Below are positions 9,814-20,795 of a DNA stretch of 64,000 nucleotides, in pieces (within the stretch, counting starts at the first letter, position 1; each line of letters starts with the position of its first letter). The notes under the pieces were generated by a model. It saw only the letters and a list, made by a program, of their open reading frames with translations. It had not been told where the DNA came from and did no database searches. The stretch lies in NCBI GenBank assembly GCA_022494885.1, contig JAGVSM010002840.1:186001-250000 (forward strand), in the 5' to 3' direction. This DNA comes from Micrasema longulum. Taxonomy: Eukaryota > Arthropoda > Insecta > Trichoptera > Brachycentridae. Made by a program: the position numbers and the translations under genes.

Positions 9814-11015
9814 ACTGACATATTGACAAAAAATGACATAAACAAAGACTTTTTAGACCTTAAAATTCAAGAAAGGAAGGAGATTTATAATGTCAAGAAA
9901 TTTGGTAAGCTGTATTCCATTCCAGATGATCGCAAGTATCAAGGAGCTGCAAACTATTTCGATTTACCTCACCCGTGCGAAAGAATTCCCGAAAGTATTC
10001 TTTTACTTGACAAAGATATACCTCCTTACGCTCCCAATGAAATTAGAATCTTTACGGATGGTAGACTGCTCGACGGAAAAGTGGGAGCGGCATTTGTTCC
10101 TTTTGAGAGTGATAAAGAATTACCAGGCAGAACATTTAAATTTGATAATTTCTGCTCAGTTTTTCAGGCTGAACTACTCGCAATACGAGAAGCTCTCGAA
10201 TGGTTATTGAAAAAACCACCAGAGAGATGGGTTATTCCAAAAATATTATCAGATTGTCGTTCGGGCGTTCAAGCTATAACGGATACTCGGTCGGTAAATC
10301 CATTCATTGTAGATATTCAGAGTAAAATTAAGCATCTAAAAATAAGAGGGATGAACATTCAAATATGCTGGATAAGAGGACATGCTGGTATCGTAGGAAA
10401 TGAGAGAGCGGATGAACGAGCAAGAGCCGCAACTTGTAAAAGAACGGCACCTTTCTTCTCAGAATTTCCCCTTAGCTTTGCTAAACGCTGTATAAAACAA
10501 AATACGCAGCAGCGTTGGGAGGATCATTACCGCGCTTCTTCTACAGGTAAAATCACTAAAATGTTTTTCCCAACGCTGGCTGATGCAGCAAACTTCCGTC
10601 ATCATCACCAAAGTCCTTTTGAAACGACCCAAATTTTTACCGGACACGGAGCTATGAGAAGTAATCTATATAGGTTTAAATTAAGGACTGATGACTATTG
10701 TCCATGCGATGATATTTCTTCACAGAGTATCGAACATCTGTTATTTCAGTGCCCATTTTTCAGTTTGCAACGCCATAATCTTGAAGCAGAATGCAAGAAA
10801 GATGGAATATCCTTAACAGATATCCACACTGTAGTTCAAAGAAGTTATCACGCGCCATTGTTCTTGAACTTTGCAACAATGGTGATTGGACTCATAAAGG
10901 TAATAAACCAAAATCAGTGATCGAACATCCCATTTCCAAGACAAACAAAAACGATTTTTTCCGAGTACCTTAGCCTTATACATGACACGTAAGGCTACTA
11001 AATACAGGGGTCCAA
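9814..11015 (+). CDS. LINE ORF2 C-terminus: RNase H domain plus CCHC zinc knuckle (I/R1-type)
   Basis: The frame is open to TGA at 10918-10920. Counting residues from ATG 9739, the RNase H1-like catalytic set is complete: Asp107 (FTDG), Glu145 (FQAELLAI), Asp172 (LSDCRSG) and Asp225 in GNERADE, with His215 in IRGHAGIVGNERAD. A CxC-x9-H-x4-C knuckle (C321, C323, H333, C338) follows, as in the I/R1/Loa group of arthropod LINEs. RNase H would remove the RNA strand during target-primed reverse transcription. The RT and endonuclease are missing by 5' truncation, so the true start is unknown and the first 25 codons belong to antisense RTE. The 3' UTR ends near 11015. A second, decayed copy lies at 33397-33518 and 34650-34925 (minus). 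Confidence 0.85.
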
Positions 11016-11084
11016 ATATATATATATTTATAAAAAAACAAAGATCTTAATATACTGACTAAATGGACAAACACAAATTTACTT

Positions 11085-11137
11085 ACGCTATTATCACATA
11101 TACAAAATTATTATTTTTTGTATATGTAATAATAGCG
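11085..11137. repeat. Short hairpin inverted repeat
   Basis: ACGCTATTATCACATATACA is followed after about 14 bases by its near reverse complement (TGTATATGTAATAATAGCGT). Arms are about 22 bp with one mismatch. It lies between the RNase H LINE and the tandem-repeat region. Confidence 0.75.
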
Positions 11138-11149
11138 TTGCTTTAACTA

Positions 11150-11670
11150 TCTAACAAGGGTTTTTTACCCTATTCTAAGACAGTCGAAAAAATTTATAAC
11201 ATCAGTAAACAATGTATAGAAACAGTTATAAAGATAGTGGACAAAGTGAAAAACAAAGTAAAAAATGGAATAAAAACATGGTAAAAAATGTAGTAAAAAC
11301 ACAGTAAAAATGTATTAAAAAATGAAGCAAAAAAATAGTAAAAACAAAGTAATAAATGCAGTGTAAATATAGTAAAAAATGTAGGGTGAACAAAGTTAAA
11401 AACATTTATGTTTAAATATTTTAAAACTCAGTAAAATGTGAAGGAAAAACAGAATACATTGTAAGAAACACATTTGAAGTCGTAGTAAAAAAATAAATGC
11501 ATGTGTATAGCAAAAAGCATATTATAAAAACATAGCAAAATACAGAGTAGAAAGAGAAAAAAAAACAAGGTAATTAATAAAGTAAAAGATGTAATAAAAC
11601 AAAAGTGTAAGTATATAGTAAACAAACAAAAAAATTAAATAAAAAAAACATAGTAAAAACAAATTAAAAA
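11150..11670. repeat. Degenerate tandem repeats (AAAAACNNAGTAAAAAATGTAGT-like)
   Basis: Diverged units of roughly 20-25 bases alternating 'GTAAAAA', 'ACA(A)AGT' and 'ATGTAGT' cover most of 11220-11660. The leading segment (AAACAGTTATAAAGATAGTGG) and the same units recur at 63790-64000. Not coding. Confidence 0.65.
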
Positions 11671-11689
11671 GTTATGAACGACTAATTTA

Positions 11690-12375
11690 AATTGAGCATG
11701 TTAAATGCTCAGAACTAACAATAGACAGACAATCGACATGGAAAGTTTATATCAATAATTTAATTAGTAAAGTGGCGACATTATTCGAGTCTTTTTTTAA
11801 AAATCAGAAACTTTGTTCCAAAAACGAGAATAATTCTAATCTATGAAGCTTATGTTAAAACTAAAATGTGTTATACACAACTACTATGGGGAACAGGAAA
11901 TAAAAATGATATAAACAGATTATACAGACAGCAAAATAAAATATCAAAGTAAGTATATGATCTTCCCCTTATCTAAAGCAACTAAAGAACTTTTCAAACA
12001 TAAACATTTTAATGTTACTGAACTCTTTCAACTAGAATCTTTAAAATTTATTTAAAAATTAGCCACTTGTGTAATTGTAGACGAAGAACTATTTTTTTTT
12101 TTTTAATGTAGTAAAGATGGACCCAATTCGAGAATAACAGAACAATATCAAATACAACATTCTAAAATGCGACAAGGACAGTCAAGACAAATAAACTGGG
12201 GACTGGCATTATACAATAAAGTACCAGACAACTAAACAAAAGACTCGGACAACCTTTACAAAATATGTTAGAAATATTATAATTAAAAATAGAATATGAA
12301 TTTAAAAAGAAAACATATTTTTTAATGAACGTAAATGTTATGAATGTAATGTTTATGAATAAATAAATTTTAAAT
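11690..12375 (+). pseudogene. Decayed jockey-like LINE C-terminus and tail
   Basis: Broken plus-strand frames give CYTQLLWGTGNKNDINRLYR, YDLPLLSKATKELFKHKHFN, ELFQLESLKFIYK and KMRQGQSRQINWGLALYNKV. This is the order seen in LINE C-termini (wG...i.rLqr.Q...R, l....l.sl...R, ..N.lP). The last part (YNKVPDN, then a UTR ending in AAATAAATTTTAAATAAA) recurs at 20925-21085 (plus), 30190-30345 (minus) and 63465-63730 (minus). Confidence 0.6.
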
Positions 12376-12384
12376 AAAAAGAAT

Positions 12385-12568
12385 GAAAGTGGTACAAAAT
12401 ATATGTATGGTAAAAAATAATGACAACATAAAACGAGAGCGACCAAGAATGATGTGGCGGGATCAGATAAACTAAAATCTCAAATCTGGTCATGTAAAAA
12501 GCAGACAATCGAAAGGCATGTTTGGCAATGGTGGCGGTCCATCCTCTCTGATGGTAGTAGTAGTAACA
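12385..12568 (+). pseudogene. RTE 3' end fragment, subfamily 1, with (TAG)n tail
   Basis: Decayed copy of the RTE terminus: RPRMMWRDQ, then SGHVKSRQSKGM and WRSILS, followed by GGTAGTAGTAGTAA. The short trinucleotide tail instead of poly(A) is typical of RTE elements. Confidence 0.6.
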
Positions 12569-12569
12569 T

Positions 12570-13025
12570 GGATTTATTCTGAAATATTTCTTTTGACGTT
12601 ACGAAAATGATACTACGATAATAATAATCGATAAACATCGTCAAAATTCCTATCGTTTTATTGCAATATAAACCCTATTTAATAAGGTTTGCCACCGTTC
12701 CCCGTGGGTACGGAAATGCCAGTCTGGCCCTTACGATAATGTGTCCAGGGTCAGATGAAGGTAAATTAATCGTATCGATTTACATTTCAACTTCAAAAAC
12801 TGCCGAATCATACAATGCCCTCGAAATATTAATTTGATACCACAGTGTACACTGTACAGTCACTAAGCTATTAACTGCGAAGGATAGTTGTCTGTATTTT
12901 TTTTTATATGTAGTTCATACCCGAGCGGTAATCATTATGAGAACTACAAAACTTATTAATAATACTGTGCTTCTACTTGTACAAAATCTTCCTAAAAAGA
13001 CAAAAAATGTTTGAAAGAAAAAAAA
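12570..13025. other. No recognisable gene
   Basis: AT-rich, with a GC-richer patch at 12690-12765 (CCACCGTTCCCCGTGGGTAC) that I cannot assign. Confidence 0.35.
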
Positions 13026-13029
13026 ATGT

Positions 13030-13240
13030 TTTCCAAATATCATGAGAGTAAGTGTAGATGTATGTTTATGTGTAAGTGTTTAGGAGTAAGTGTTCAGATG
13101 TGCATAAGTGTGAGCATCATTAAATAGTAAGTGGGATCGTATCACAGACAGAAATAATGAGTCTTAATTTATTTTTTAATAAATTAAGGGGCATGTAAAA
13201 TATATCAATAGATGGAAAAAAAGCATTATAGTTAGAGCAT
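13030..13240 (-). mobile_element. LINE fragment, inverted copy of 8395-8600
   Basis: The reverse complement matches the CACAC-rich and AATTTATTTAAAAATAAAT segments of the 8.3-8.7 kb LINE, including the TCTATTGATATATTT block. The terminal UTR and tail are absent. Confidence 0.6.
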
Positions 13241-13254
13241 ATGTTATTGCGATT

Positions 13255-13400
13255 TAATGGCATATGTAGAAGAGTATAAGTATTTAGATATTTTTATAGA
13301 TCATCATTTTAAATATTGTAAAATATTTAGACTTCGTGATCGATTGCGGACTCTTGTGATTACTTTTAAGAAATTATTTTTTATTTTGTCCAAAAGATGA
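13255..13400 (+). pseudogene. LINE RT fragment (EYKYLDIFID block)
   Basis: The frame reads VEEYKYLDIFIDHHF and then LRDRLRTLVITFKKL. This matches the segment after the RT catalytic domain of jockey-like LINEs ('V.EYKYLGL.ID..L.W..HI..L..RLR'). It is cut at about 13400, where the next repeat starts. Confidence 0.5.
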
Positions 13401-13414
13401 ATCCCCTCACAACA

Positions 13415-13505
13415 ATTAAGGTTTCAGCCTTTTAACTTCACTTAAATCAACAAATGGAAGATTTGAAGAAATATGGATGTTAAAAATACAAAATGTAATT
13501 ATACT
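13415..13505 (+). repeat. CTCCCTGGGGAG repeat family, core fragment
   Basis: Contains the core 'AAGGTTTCAGCCTTTTAACTT...TCAACAAATGGAAGATTTGA...ATGTGGATGTT', shared with 28990-29175, 41745-42003 and 59935-60056. Confidence 0.5.
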
Positions 13506-13509
13506 AAGT

Positions 13510-14080
13510 TTAAAAGATTAAATAAATAAATAAAAATTACCCTTCTTATTTTAAAAAAAATGTCCCTTTAATTTAGCTTATCTACTCTATCTCCCACTTT
13601 CCTTGTCTAATTTTTTTCTAAATATGATATTGAACAAGTGAAAAGTTTTTGAGACAGGTGTATCGAATTAAAATAACCCTCACTTTTGTCAGAGATAAAA
13701 TATAATTCCCTGATGAGTAATTTAAATATTCCTTTACTACTGAGCAGGAGAACAAGAACTGAAATCTTGTTAATTCAAAACTCATAAATTACAAAATAAT
13801 AAAAAAATGTGTTCTGAAATGTTTAGTTTCACAAAGTTTCATATTCCATATTAAAATAACCCGCCGCGCGCCGGTTCGTTCCTGTGATTTAACCGGCGTT
13901 GCAAATTGCAAATGCATTTAATTCATTAATATCTCGGCAACTAAAATAAATATTACAACGAAATTTTTCGAAACTTTCAAGTAAACCTTAAAACATAAGA
14001 CAAAAATAATATCAACCATATAAGTATATTCAATATTTTTTTATGAAATATTTTGTCCATTGAAAATGAGGAAATATCGA
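13510..14080. other. No recognisable gene
   Basis: AT-rich. The short GC-rich run at 13860-13905 (CCGCCGCGCGCCGG) stands out but has no assigned role. Confidence 0.35.
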
Positions 14081-14084
14081 GTAC

Positions 14085-14995
14085 TCTGAGACTTTATTTT
14101 TCTTCAGACTTGTTCTCTCTCCTGCTAGATAAAGGCCTCTTCCAAATGTCTCCATTCCTTCCTATCAACCACTTTTATAATCCATGTTTCACCGGCTATA
14201 GAGGCAATGTCATCGACCCATCTTTTCTGTGGCCTTCCAACTTCCAACACTTCTTGCCCATGATTTATTATTCTGGGTGTCCACCTGTCATTTTTTTGCG
14301 TCGCTAAGTGTTCGGCCCACTCCCATTTTAGTTTTACTGCACGACCCATAATATCCACAACTCCAGTTTAGCGCCTTATTTCTTAATTTCTTATTCTGTG
14401 CCTTAGACATACACCGAGCATCTGTATTTCCATAGATCGTTGAGTGCGTTTTAACTTCTGGCAACTTTTCAGTGTTACATACATGGTTTCTAGCCCGTAT
14501 GTTGTCACTGGCAATATGCACAATTTATCGACTTGTCTTTTTAGCACATTGTGACTTCTTTATTTTTAAAAATGTATTTTAGTTTGCTGAAAGCAGGCCA
14601 ACTAAGCCCTTTTCTTTTTGGTAATCCTGCTGTCTGGTTATCTTTACCGAGTTAGATTTTGTGTCCTTGATATTTGTATTCATCAACCATTTAGATTTTA
14701 CCATTGTCAATGAAAATGTCTCTCCCTGTAGGACTCATAATCTTTGTTTTGTGAATATCCATTTCCAAACCAATCCTTTTTGAAGCCTCGTGTAGTTCCG
14801 TATTCATTTCGCCTAGTTTACCCATGTCTTTACTTGTGACCACTATGTCATCTGCGAATCTGAGGTGATTCAAGTATATGCCGTTAATCTTTACACCCTT
14901 ATTTTCCCAATTCAGGGTTTTAAATACATACTCCAAGACTAGCGTAAAGAGCTTTGACGATATTGTATATCTTTAACTCTGTTGATTTTGACCTG
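14085..14995 (-). pseudogene. RTE-type LINE RT fragment with FADD motif
   Basis: The minus-strand frame 14691-14936 reads VFKTLNWENKGVKINGIYLNHLRFADDIV. FADD at about residue 29 is the RT palm catalytic motif and is followed by the expected ASKRIGLEMDIHKTKIM primer-grip region. After frameshifts, 14125-14358 gives KWEWAEHLATQKNDRWTPRI, then EVGRPQKRWVDDI and DRKEWRHLEEAF, the conserved C-terminal tail. The intervening section is decayed. The order and spacing show a single element. Confidence 0.8.
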
Positions 14996-15002
14996 CTTCT
15001 CG

Positions 15003-16344
15003 CTGTCTAGCGAGTGTCAAGTTCTCAAGTCTTTAAGTTTTTAAATGTTTGTCAGAAAAATTGGTTTTCAACGTATTTATTTGGCCGTCAACAATGCGTT
15101 AAAATGGCAGATGTCTTTTCATATTGGATTGATCTCACCGCTGGTGGGTCACAAGGGGGAATACTTTCTCCACTTTTATTTTTCCTTTTTGTCAATACAA
15201 TAACAAAAAACCTCCCATGTTCGTACCATTTATATGCCGATGATTTGCAATTGTATATTCATTTCGAACCCGTCGACATTGTTGAAACACATAGAGTAAT
15301 GTCACTTGCACTCGAGCATATCTCTTCATCGACAAAAAAACATGGACTTTTCATAAATTCAACAAAAACCCAAATTGTACTTTTTGGTAGTAAAAAATGA
15401 ATTCAAAAGTGAATTTTTCCACACTTCCTCTTTTCAAAATAGATGGTACAGAAATTCCATTCATGACTTCAGTCAAAAACTTAGGTATTATCATTCATAA
15501 GCATTTAGAGTGGCACGATCAGGTTACCGAAGTTGATCGTAAACTTTAAAGCAGTTTGCACTCATTTTCCCAAAAGATTACAGAATTTCTTGCCAATTAA
15601 TGTTAAGCAAACATTAGTCCAGAGCTAACTTCTTCCACTCCTTGACTATGCGAATGTATGTTATCCAGATGCTAACTGTGAATTACTTGATAAGTTAGAA
15701 CGATTGCAGAATGTTTGTATAGGTACGTTATATCTTTGATCTTCGCAAATTCGACCACATAACCGAATATCGCACGCAACTACACTGGCTCAGTATCAGG
15801 CATAGAAGAAACATTCACATTCTATCACTTCTTCACAATATTTTAAATAATCCCACTTCGCCTGTTTATCTGAGAGAGCTCTTCCAACTTCTGTCACAAC
15901 ACGAACTATCTCTTCATTCTAGTAACGAGAGAACCCTTTTAATACCCTTTCATCACTCTATATTTTTGGCCTCCTCTTTCACAATAGTAGCTCGATTGTG
16001 GAATAAACTACCCACTAATGTTAGAGACGCCCCTTCTTTAATTACATTTAAGTCAATATTGAAATGTCACTATCTAAATATTTAAGTTGTTCCTTTATCC
16101 TTCTTTTTTTCTTCCCATCCCCTCTCCTCTCTTCATAGTTTAGTGTTAATTTTCATGTATTTTTATTTTGTTAATCTTTGTTTTTAATATTGTATGAAAT
16201 TGTAAGATTCAATATGTCCATTTACTTGTAATTTTCTCAAACTGAACGGTTTGGGTAGGTAGAAAGAAATTGCCTTAAGGCAATATACCCGCCCTTATAT
16301 GTATATAATTTGCATATGTATGTAAAGTGTAAAATAAATCAATA
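15003..16344 (+). pseudogene. CR1/jockey-like LINE with YADD RT motif and hairpin 3' tail
   Basis: Frame 15014-15400 (128 codons) includes AGGSQGGILSPLLF at about residue 43 and HLYADDLQLY at about 73, RT motifs 4 and 5 with the catalytic YADD. After a stop the reading continues in another frame with VKNLGIIIHKHLEW and, much further on, YLRELFQLL, FTIVARLWNKLPTNVRDAP and a final FKSILKCHYLNI. About 160 bases of UTR carry the stem-loop AAATTGCCTTAAGGCAATA at about 16270 before an AAATAAAT end. Related copies are at 37318-38003 and 45022-45117. A 447-bp repeat has inserted at its very end. Confidence 0.8.
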
Positions 16345-16352
16345 TATCTTGA

Positions 16353-16799
16353 CATATTACAACAGAGATGAAGAACATTTATGAGAAGGTAATATAGAAG
16401 TCTAGGCACCTACAGGGCTGGTTTAAGTGGCCACTTTACACACTGAGTAACATTCACCATTCTGCCCATATTTGAAAATCTATATTCCTTCAATTCTTTC
16501 ATCTGTTGATGTTTGTGAAGTTAGAGATCTGAAACCTCTATTTATGCGGGTGAGATTCATCTAATTGAATTATTTCACCTACATACTAGGCAACGCCTGA
16601 AAATGTTATTTTTTAAATTTCTATACTTCTTCATGGACCAGGTGGATTTATCAACAATATTTTGATGATGCCTAGACTTCTATATTACCTTCTCTTAAAT
16701 GTTCTTTATCTCTGTTGTAATATGTTAATCTAAACAGCTCCCCAGGGAGTTAAATCCAGTCCTTGTCTACAAAAATTTGGACGAACTCAAATTATTGTT
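16353..16799. mobile_element. CTCCCTGGGGAG repeat family element with 12-bp target duplication
   Basis: The insert is flanked on both sides by AATATATCTTGA (16341-16352 and 16800-16811). Its ends hold an inverted repeat: CATATTACAACAGAGAT...AGAAGGTAATATAGAAGTCTA on the left, and its reverse complement at 16671-16728. The core has the GTGGCCACTTTACACA...CATCTGTTGATGTTTGTGAAG block. No ORF. Family members occur at about ten other places in the window. Confidence 0.7.
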
Positions 16800-16854
16800 A
16801 ATATATCTTGAGACCAATATAATACAAAACATTCATTTGAAAGGAAGGGGTGTA

Positions 16855-17010
16855 TCTAATTAGATCACTAGGTAAGACACACATACATAATCATTTTAAT
16901 GAGATGAAAAGAGACTGATTATGAGGTGATAATTTGCTAAGGTAACCTCAGGTTACCACACAGTGGCTCAAGGGAATTTTTTCACACAGTTTGTTAAATG
17001 TTTAATTAGA
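16855..17010. repeat. Interspersed repeat, inverted partner at 54365-54565
   Basis: Shares the segment around AATTAGATCACTAGGTAAGACACACAT...GAAAAGAGACTGATTAT...GGGAATTTTTTCACACAG with the reverse complement of 54370-54560. Non-coding; type unknown. Confidence 0.55.
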
Positions 17011-17014
17011 CTTA

Positions 17015-17675
17015 ATTTTTTGTCTCACAGTCATCATAATACTACTAATTATCAATTGAATTCACCAATCAAACTTTTGTAGCGGCTACAATTCAATACG
17101 GTGCTGATTTGGGTTTAAATTTGACTCACCGCCGATGATCAAGTCCTGTATCCTGAAAAAGAATCAATCGTTGCAAATTCAATGAACAATTTGGTTTCCA
17201 CTCATAGGTTTTTATCCTGTTTTATTTTTGTATGCTAATTTGCATTTGTACATACATAAATTAGGCGTTAACGTAAGTTGCGTACGTTTTTTTTTCAAGT
17301 TTAAAAATGAGCACCAAAAGTAAAACAAAATGGTAATACAAGATATTCTATAAGTTATTGTGTTTTTTTTTACGTTACTAATATTGTTTTATTTTATTAC
17401 AAACCTTTAAAACGTAATGTCAAGTAGACAAAAGTGAGCATTTTCGACACTTCCTTCTGTTCTGTTCAACAAAGTAAACTGTTTTACTGAAATTACAAAG
17501 TAAAAATAATATAAATTTGTTTATAAAATCCTTTTATTGAGCGCCTTTGCGGTATTTTATTACATAATTAGCGCAATATAAGTAACCCATAATAATAACA
17601 GTGACCTCACATTCATTTATACGTTAATTTCTTTAAAAAACCATTACATTCAATTTATCGAAATTTAAGTAAAAC
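17015..17675. other. No recognisable gene
   Basis: AT-rich sequence with no motif or repeat partner that I could identify. Confidence 0.35.
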
Positions 17676-17679
17676 ACGG

Positions 17680-18158
17680 AACTGGGAGAGGAAGGATAAA
17701 AGCAGAGAGAACGCGGAAGAAATGCAATAGACGAATGTGTGGAAATTTAAGGTATGTCAGTATTACGAATGATGAAATCGAACGAACGAACGATGAAACG
17801 ATGAACGAACGAACGATGGACGAACGATGAACGAACGACGAAATCTGAGTCAGGTACGATTGATAAGATTAAGAAAGGGTCAGTGAGGTGGTTTGATCAT
17901 GAGGAACGAATGTATGACGAAAGAATGGTAAAACAGGTATTTATGGCGCAAATGAACGGTAACGTGGGACGACCAAGGAAGACGTAGCATGATCAGATAA
18001 ACCAAAATCTTAAATCTAGTCATGTTAAAAGCAGGCTAAACCGAAGGGGACAAGATGTATGAATGAAGAAGCTAGGAATGTATGCCAGGATAGACGCGTG
18101 TGGCGGTCCATTCTCTATGCCTACCCCTACACAGAAATAGCACGATAGTGGTAGTAGT
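17680..18158 (+). pseudogene. RTE fragment, subfamily 1, with internal minisatellite
   Basis: Follows the RTE order: KAERTRKKC..RMCGN, then ITNDE, SESGTIDKIKKGSVRWFDH, RMYDERMVKQVFMAQMNGN, GRPRK, SGHVKS and CQDRRVWRSILYAYPY, then GGTAGTAGTAA. At 17779-17840 the stretch encoding NDEI has been replaced by an AACGAACGATG-type tandem expansion. Multiple frameshifts; non-functional. Confidence 0.75.
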
Positions 18159-18164
18159 AATCAG

Positions 18165-18855
18165 TAAATCGCTGCTCTTTGCGTACTGCCAAAATATTAT
18201 ATCTTTCACGAGAAGCATTTGGTATGTTATTTAAACTTAAATTTTCCTAATTTACATTCCGTCATTCCGTAAAGGGAATTATTTTTAAAAGTAATGTAGC
18301 TGATTACAAATGTAACAAAAATAAATAAATAATTTATGACCATAAGTATCTTGGCCATTTGTAACCTTGATAAATGTTTCATTTTTTGTGCTTTTTTTAT
18401 CTTGACAAAGGTAATGCAATTCCGGATACCAGGCTGCATACGCTTTATATAATAAATATGCATTTATTAAAGTCAATAATAAACAAAGTACTATACATCG
18501 ATTGGGCAATTGAAATTAACGTAATTCTTTGCGGTGCATTTTAATTTGATTTTGTTTATTATTATCAATTGAGATGCATTTTTTAAAAGAAATACTTGTG
18601 TTCATTTTGCATTTGACTATAATAACAAATATTTAGACTTCAAAGCCATTCTGAACTAAGGGGTGTCTTAAAACTGACTAGAATTTGTTTTTTTTTATTA
18701 ATACACATAAAACAGTCGAATTTTGAGGGTGTTTTATTTTCAATGTAAAATATGAACACGGAGGTTACGTGCGGAACACAATATCCGACAAATGCCCGCC
18801 TTGGCTTTGTTGGCAAACGTTCACCCTTTTCATGAAATTTTCGATCACATTTTTA
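18165..18855. other. No recognisable gene
   Basis: AT-rich. Short minus-strand frames at 18227-18509 overlap in two phases and show no motif. Confidence 0.35.
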
Positions 18856-18859
18856 TTTA

Positions 18860-19731
18860 TTATGGATAACTTATATAGCGCCATTTTTGTAATAAAATAC
18901 CTCAAAGGCGCTTTACATGGTGATTCTATTGTTAAGTTAATTTAATTGAAGCTTTTAAATTTGTAATTTAATAAAAACAATTCATTTTGTTGTCACGTGC
19001 TACGGATTTATTCAAATGATTTAGAGAACAAGTGGGTTTTAAGTTTTTTTCCGAAACATCATTTCACCTTCACAGCCTCGCACCTCTGCTGGGAGAGCAT
19101 TCCATGCCATAGGGCCTGCGACCGCAAATGCGCGTTCACCAAATTTAGTGCGCTGCTTGCCTAGAGGTATAATAACTTTTCCTCTCGCCGTAGACGTAGC
19201 TGACCTAAGCGTGAGACGCCTGTCAGCTAGTTCATCTGGAATGCATAGTTCCCTTAGATATTCCGGAGCCGAGTTGTGCAGTGACTTATACATAAGCCAA
19301 CAGAGCTTGTATTCGACCCTCTGTGGAAAACGTAGCCAGTGTAGTTCCCGAAGTAGTGGAGTGATATGACTGAACTTAGAGATTCCGAAAATAAGTCTCG
19401 CTGCGGCATTCAATACAGATTGTAGGCGAGTCATTTTGTTCATTGGTAGACCTGCATACCATTACAATAATCGACTCTAGACACTACAAACGCATTTATT
19501 AATTGACGGGCGGCATCAACTGGCAAATTTTTGCGTATGCATTTAATCTGTCTCAGCTGGTAAAAGCATGAACTTATCGTTCTACTAATTTGAGCGTCAA
19601 GAGAAAGGTCAGAATTAAGGAAGACTCCCAGTAGTTTAACGGTGGGTAAAGCGGTACTCCCTACATTAGGTAGAGCCGTATCCTGGATCAAATTCTGTCG
19701 TCTGGCTGAAGCCACCCACAGTTGTTAACTC
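18860..19731 (-). pseudogene. L2-clade LINE, ORF2 C-terminus and 3' tail (copy A)
   Basis: Reading the minus strand from 19715: MASARRQNLIQ, VKLLGVFLNSDLSLDAQI, RQLINAFVVSRVDYCNG, then (frame 19443-19039) RLQSVLNAAARLIFG, HITPLLRELHWLRFPQRVEYKLC, YLRELCIPD and FGERAFAVAGPMAWNALPAEVR. This is the standard C-terminal region of L2 elements. A 4-bp deletion relative to copy B (near 19455) causes the frameshift. The tail GCGCCTTTGAGGTATTTTAT...GGCGCTATATAAGTTATCC lies at 18862-18912. The YADD palm is missing. It abuts a mariner fragment at 19731. Confidence 0.85.
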
Positions 19732-19732
19732 G

Positions 19733-19866
19733 TCGAATTTTTGTTTTGTGTTTCGGAATTGTCTGTGATATATTTGCACACACTTTTTTTTTCGACAACC
19801 CCTAAAGAAAAAAGTCCAGAGGTGTTAGATCACACGATTTTGGTGGCCAGTCAACTTCTCCTCTAT
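19733..19866 (-). pseudogene. Tc1/mariner-like transposase C-terminal fragment
   Basis: The minus strand reads VDWPPKSCDLTPLDFFL, a stop in place of the usual Trp, then GLSKKKVCANISQTIPKHK. The 'WPPRSCDLTPLDFFLWG.VK..VYA..P.TI..LK' pattern is the third-Asp region of mariner-related transposases common in insects. It is squeezed between the L2 copy and a jockey-like LINE. Confidence 0.7.
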
Positions 19867-19874
19867 ATACCGAG

Positions 19875-20795
19875 ATAATAATATGTTCATGTTTATAATA
19901 TAGAAAACATTCAACATAAATTTCTACGATATATAAACTACAAACTAAACATTCCAATACAAAATGTGAATTATGACTATTTATTAACACTGCTTAACCT
20001 AACAACACTTTCTGAAAGAAGAACTATTAATGATCTCATTGTACTGTATAAAATTGTAAACTCTCTTTTTGACGTTCCAAAAATACTTGAATTGATTAAT
20101 TTTAGAATACCTGCTGTAAACACTAGGAGTACTTTATTGTTTCATTGCTCCATTTCTTCTTCCAACCAACAAAACAATTCATTGATACCGAGACTGCATA
20201 GGTTAGGTAACACTTATGGAACGGCTGCAGACATTCTGTCCAATTCTTTACCATCTTATAAGTCCACAATATCAAGTTTATTTGTAGCTGCTCGTCAAAC
20301 AATTATTGACAATTCAATTTCATAAATTAAAAAAAAATACTTACTTGTTTATTTTTATTACCTTATACTTGTTTTTTATTTTTTACCATTATATCAAATT
20401 GCACTGTAGTATTGGCAAATACGCATTTCATAGATACATATTTTTATTTCTTATTTTTTCGTGATAATATATGCTTGCTTGTTTATTAATTTAACTTAAA
20501 AATGTCTTTCTTGCTTACCGTAACACTTTATTTATTGTTTGCCTTACAGAATTTATTTCATAAGCTTATATCTTTGCATTTTTTGTTTATATGCTTACTG
20601 TTTTTTCTTGCATACCTTTGTTATTATTGTTTTTTTTTTTACTTTGTAAAACTTTTAATCATATCCTTTTTAACTAATTTCACAATTTTTTTCTGTATAT
20701 TCTGTTTATTATTTAGTATGTTGGCATGTATTTCATTTTTATTTTTTGTAAATGCCTTTTGGGCGTTAATGAACAAAATAAATAAATAAATAAAT
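19875..20795 (+). pseudogene. Jockey-like LINE C-terminus with (AAAT)n tail
   Basis: From about 19885 the frame reads VYNIENIQHKFLRYINYKLN and continues without a break into LSERRTINDLIVLYKIVNSLFD, INFRIPAVNTRSTLLF and NSLIPRLHRLGNTYGTAADIL to the stop after 20322. This is the terminal domain after RT in insect jockey/CR1-like LINEs. The ATG at 19966 is internal, not a start. A UTR of about 450 bases contains TGCCTTTTGGGCG and ends in AAATAAATAAATAAATAA. A related terminal fragment is at 62895-63100. Confidence 0.75.

Noticed and set aside
11428..11625. 65-codon minus-strand ORF rich in Phe/Leu
   Set aside because: Low-complexity translation of the AT-rich tandem repeat.
20502..20789. 95-codon hydrophobic ORF resembling a membrane protein
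   Set aside because: T-rich 3' UTR of a LINE; hydrophobicity follows from poly-T composition, with no family motif.
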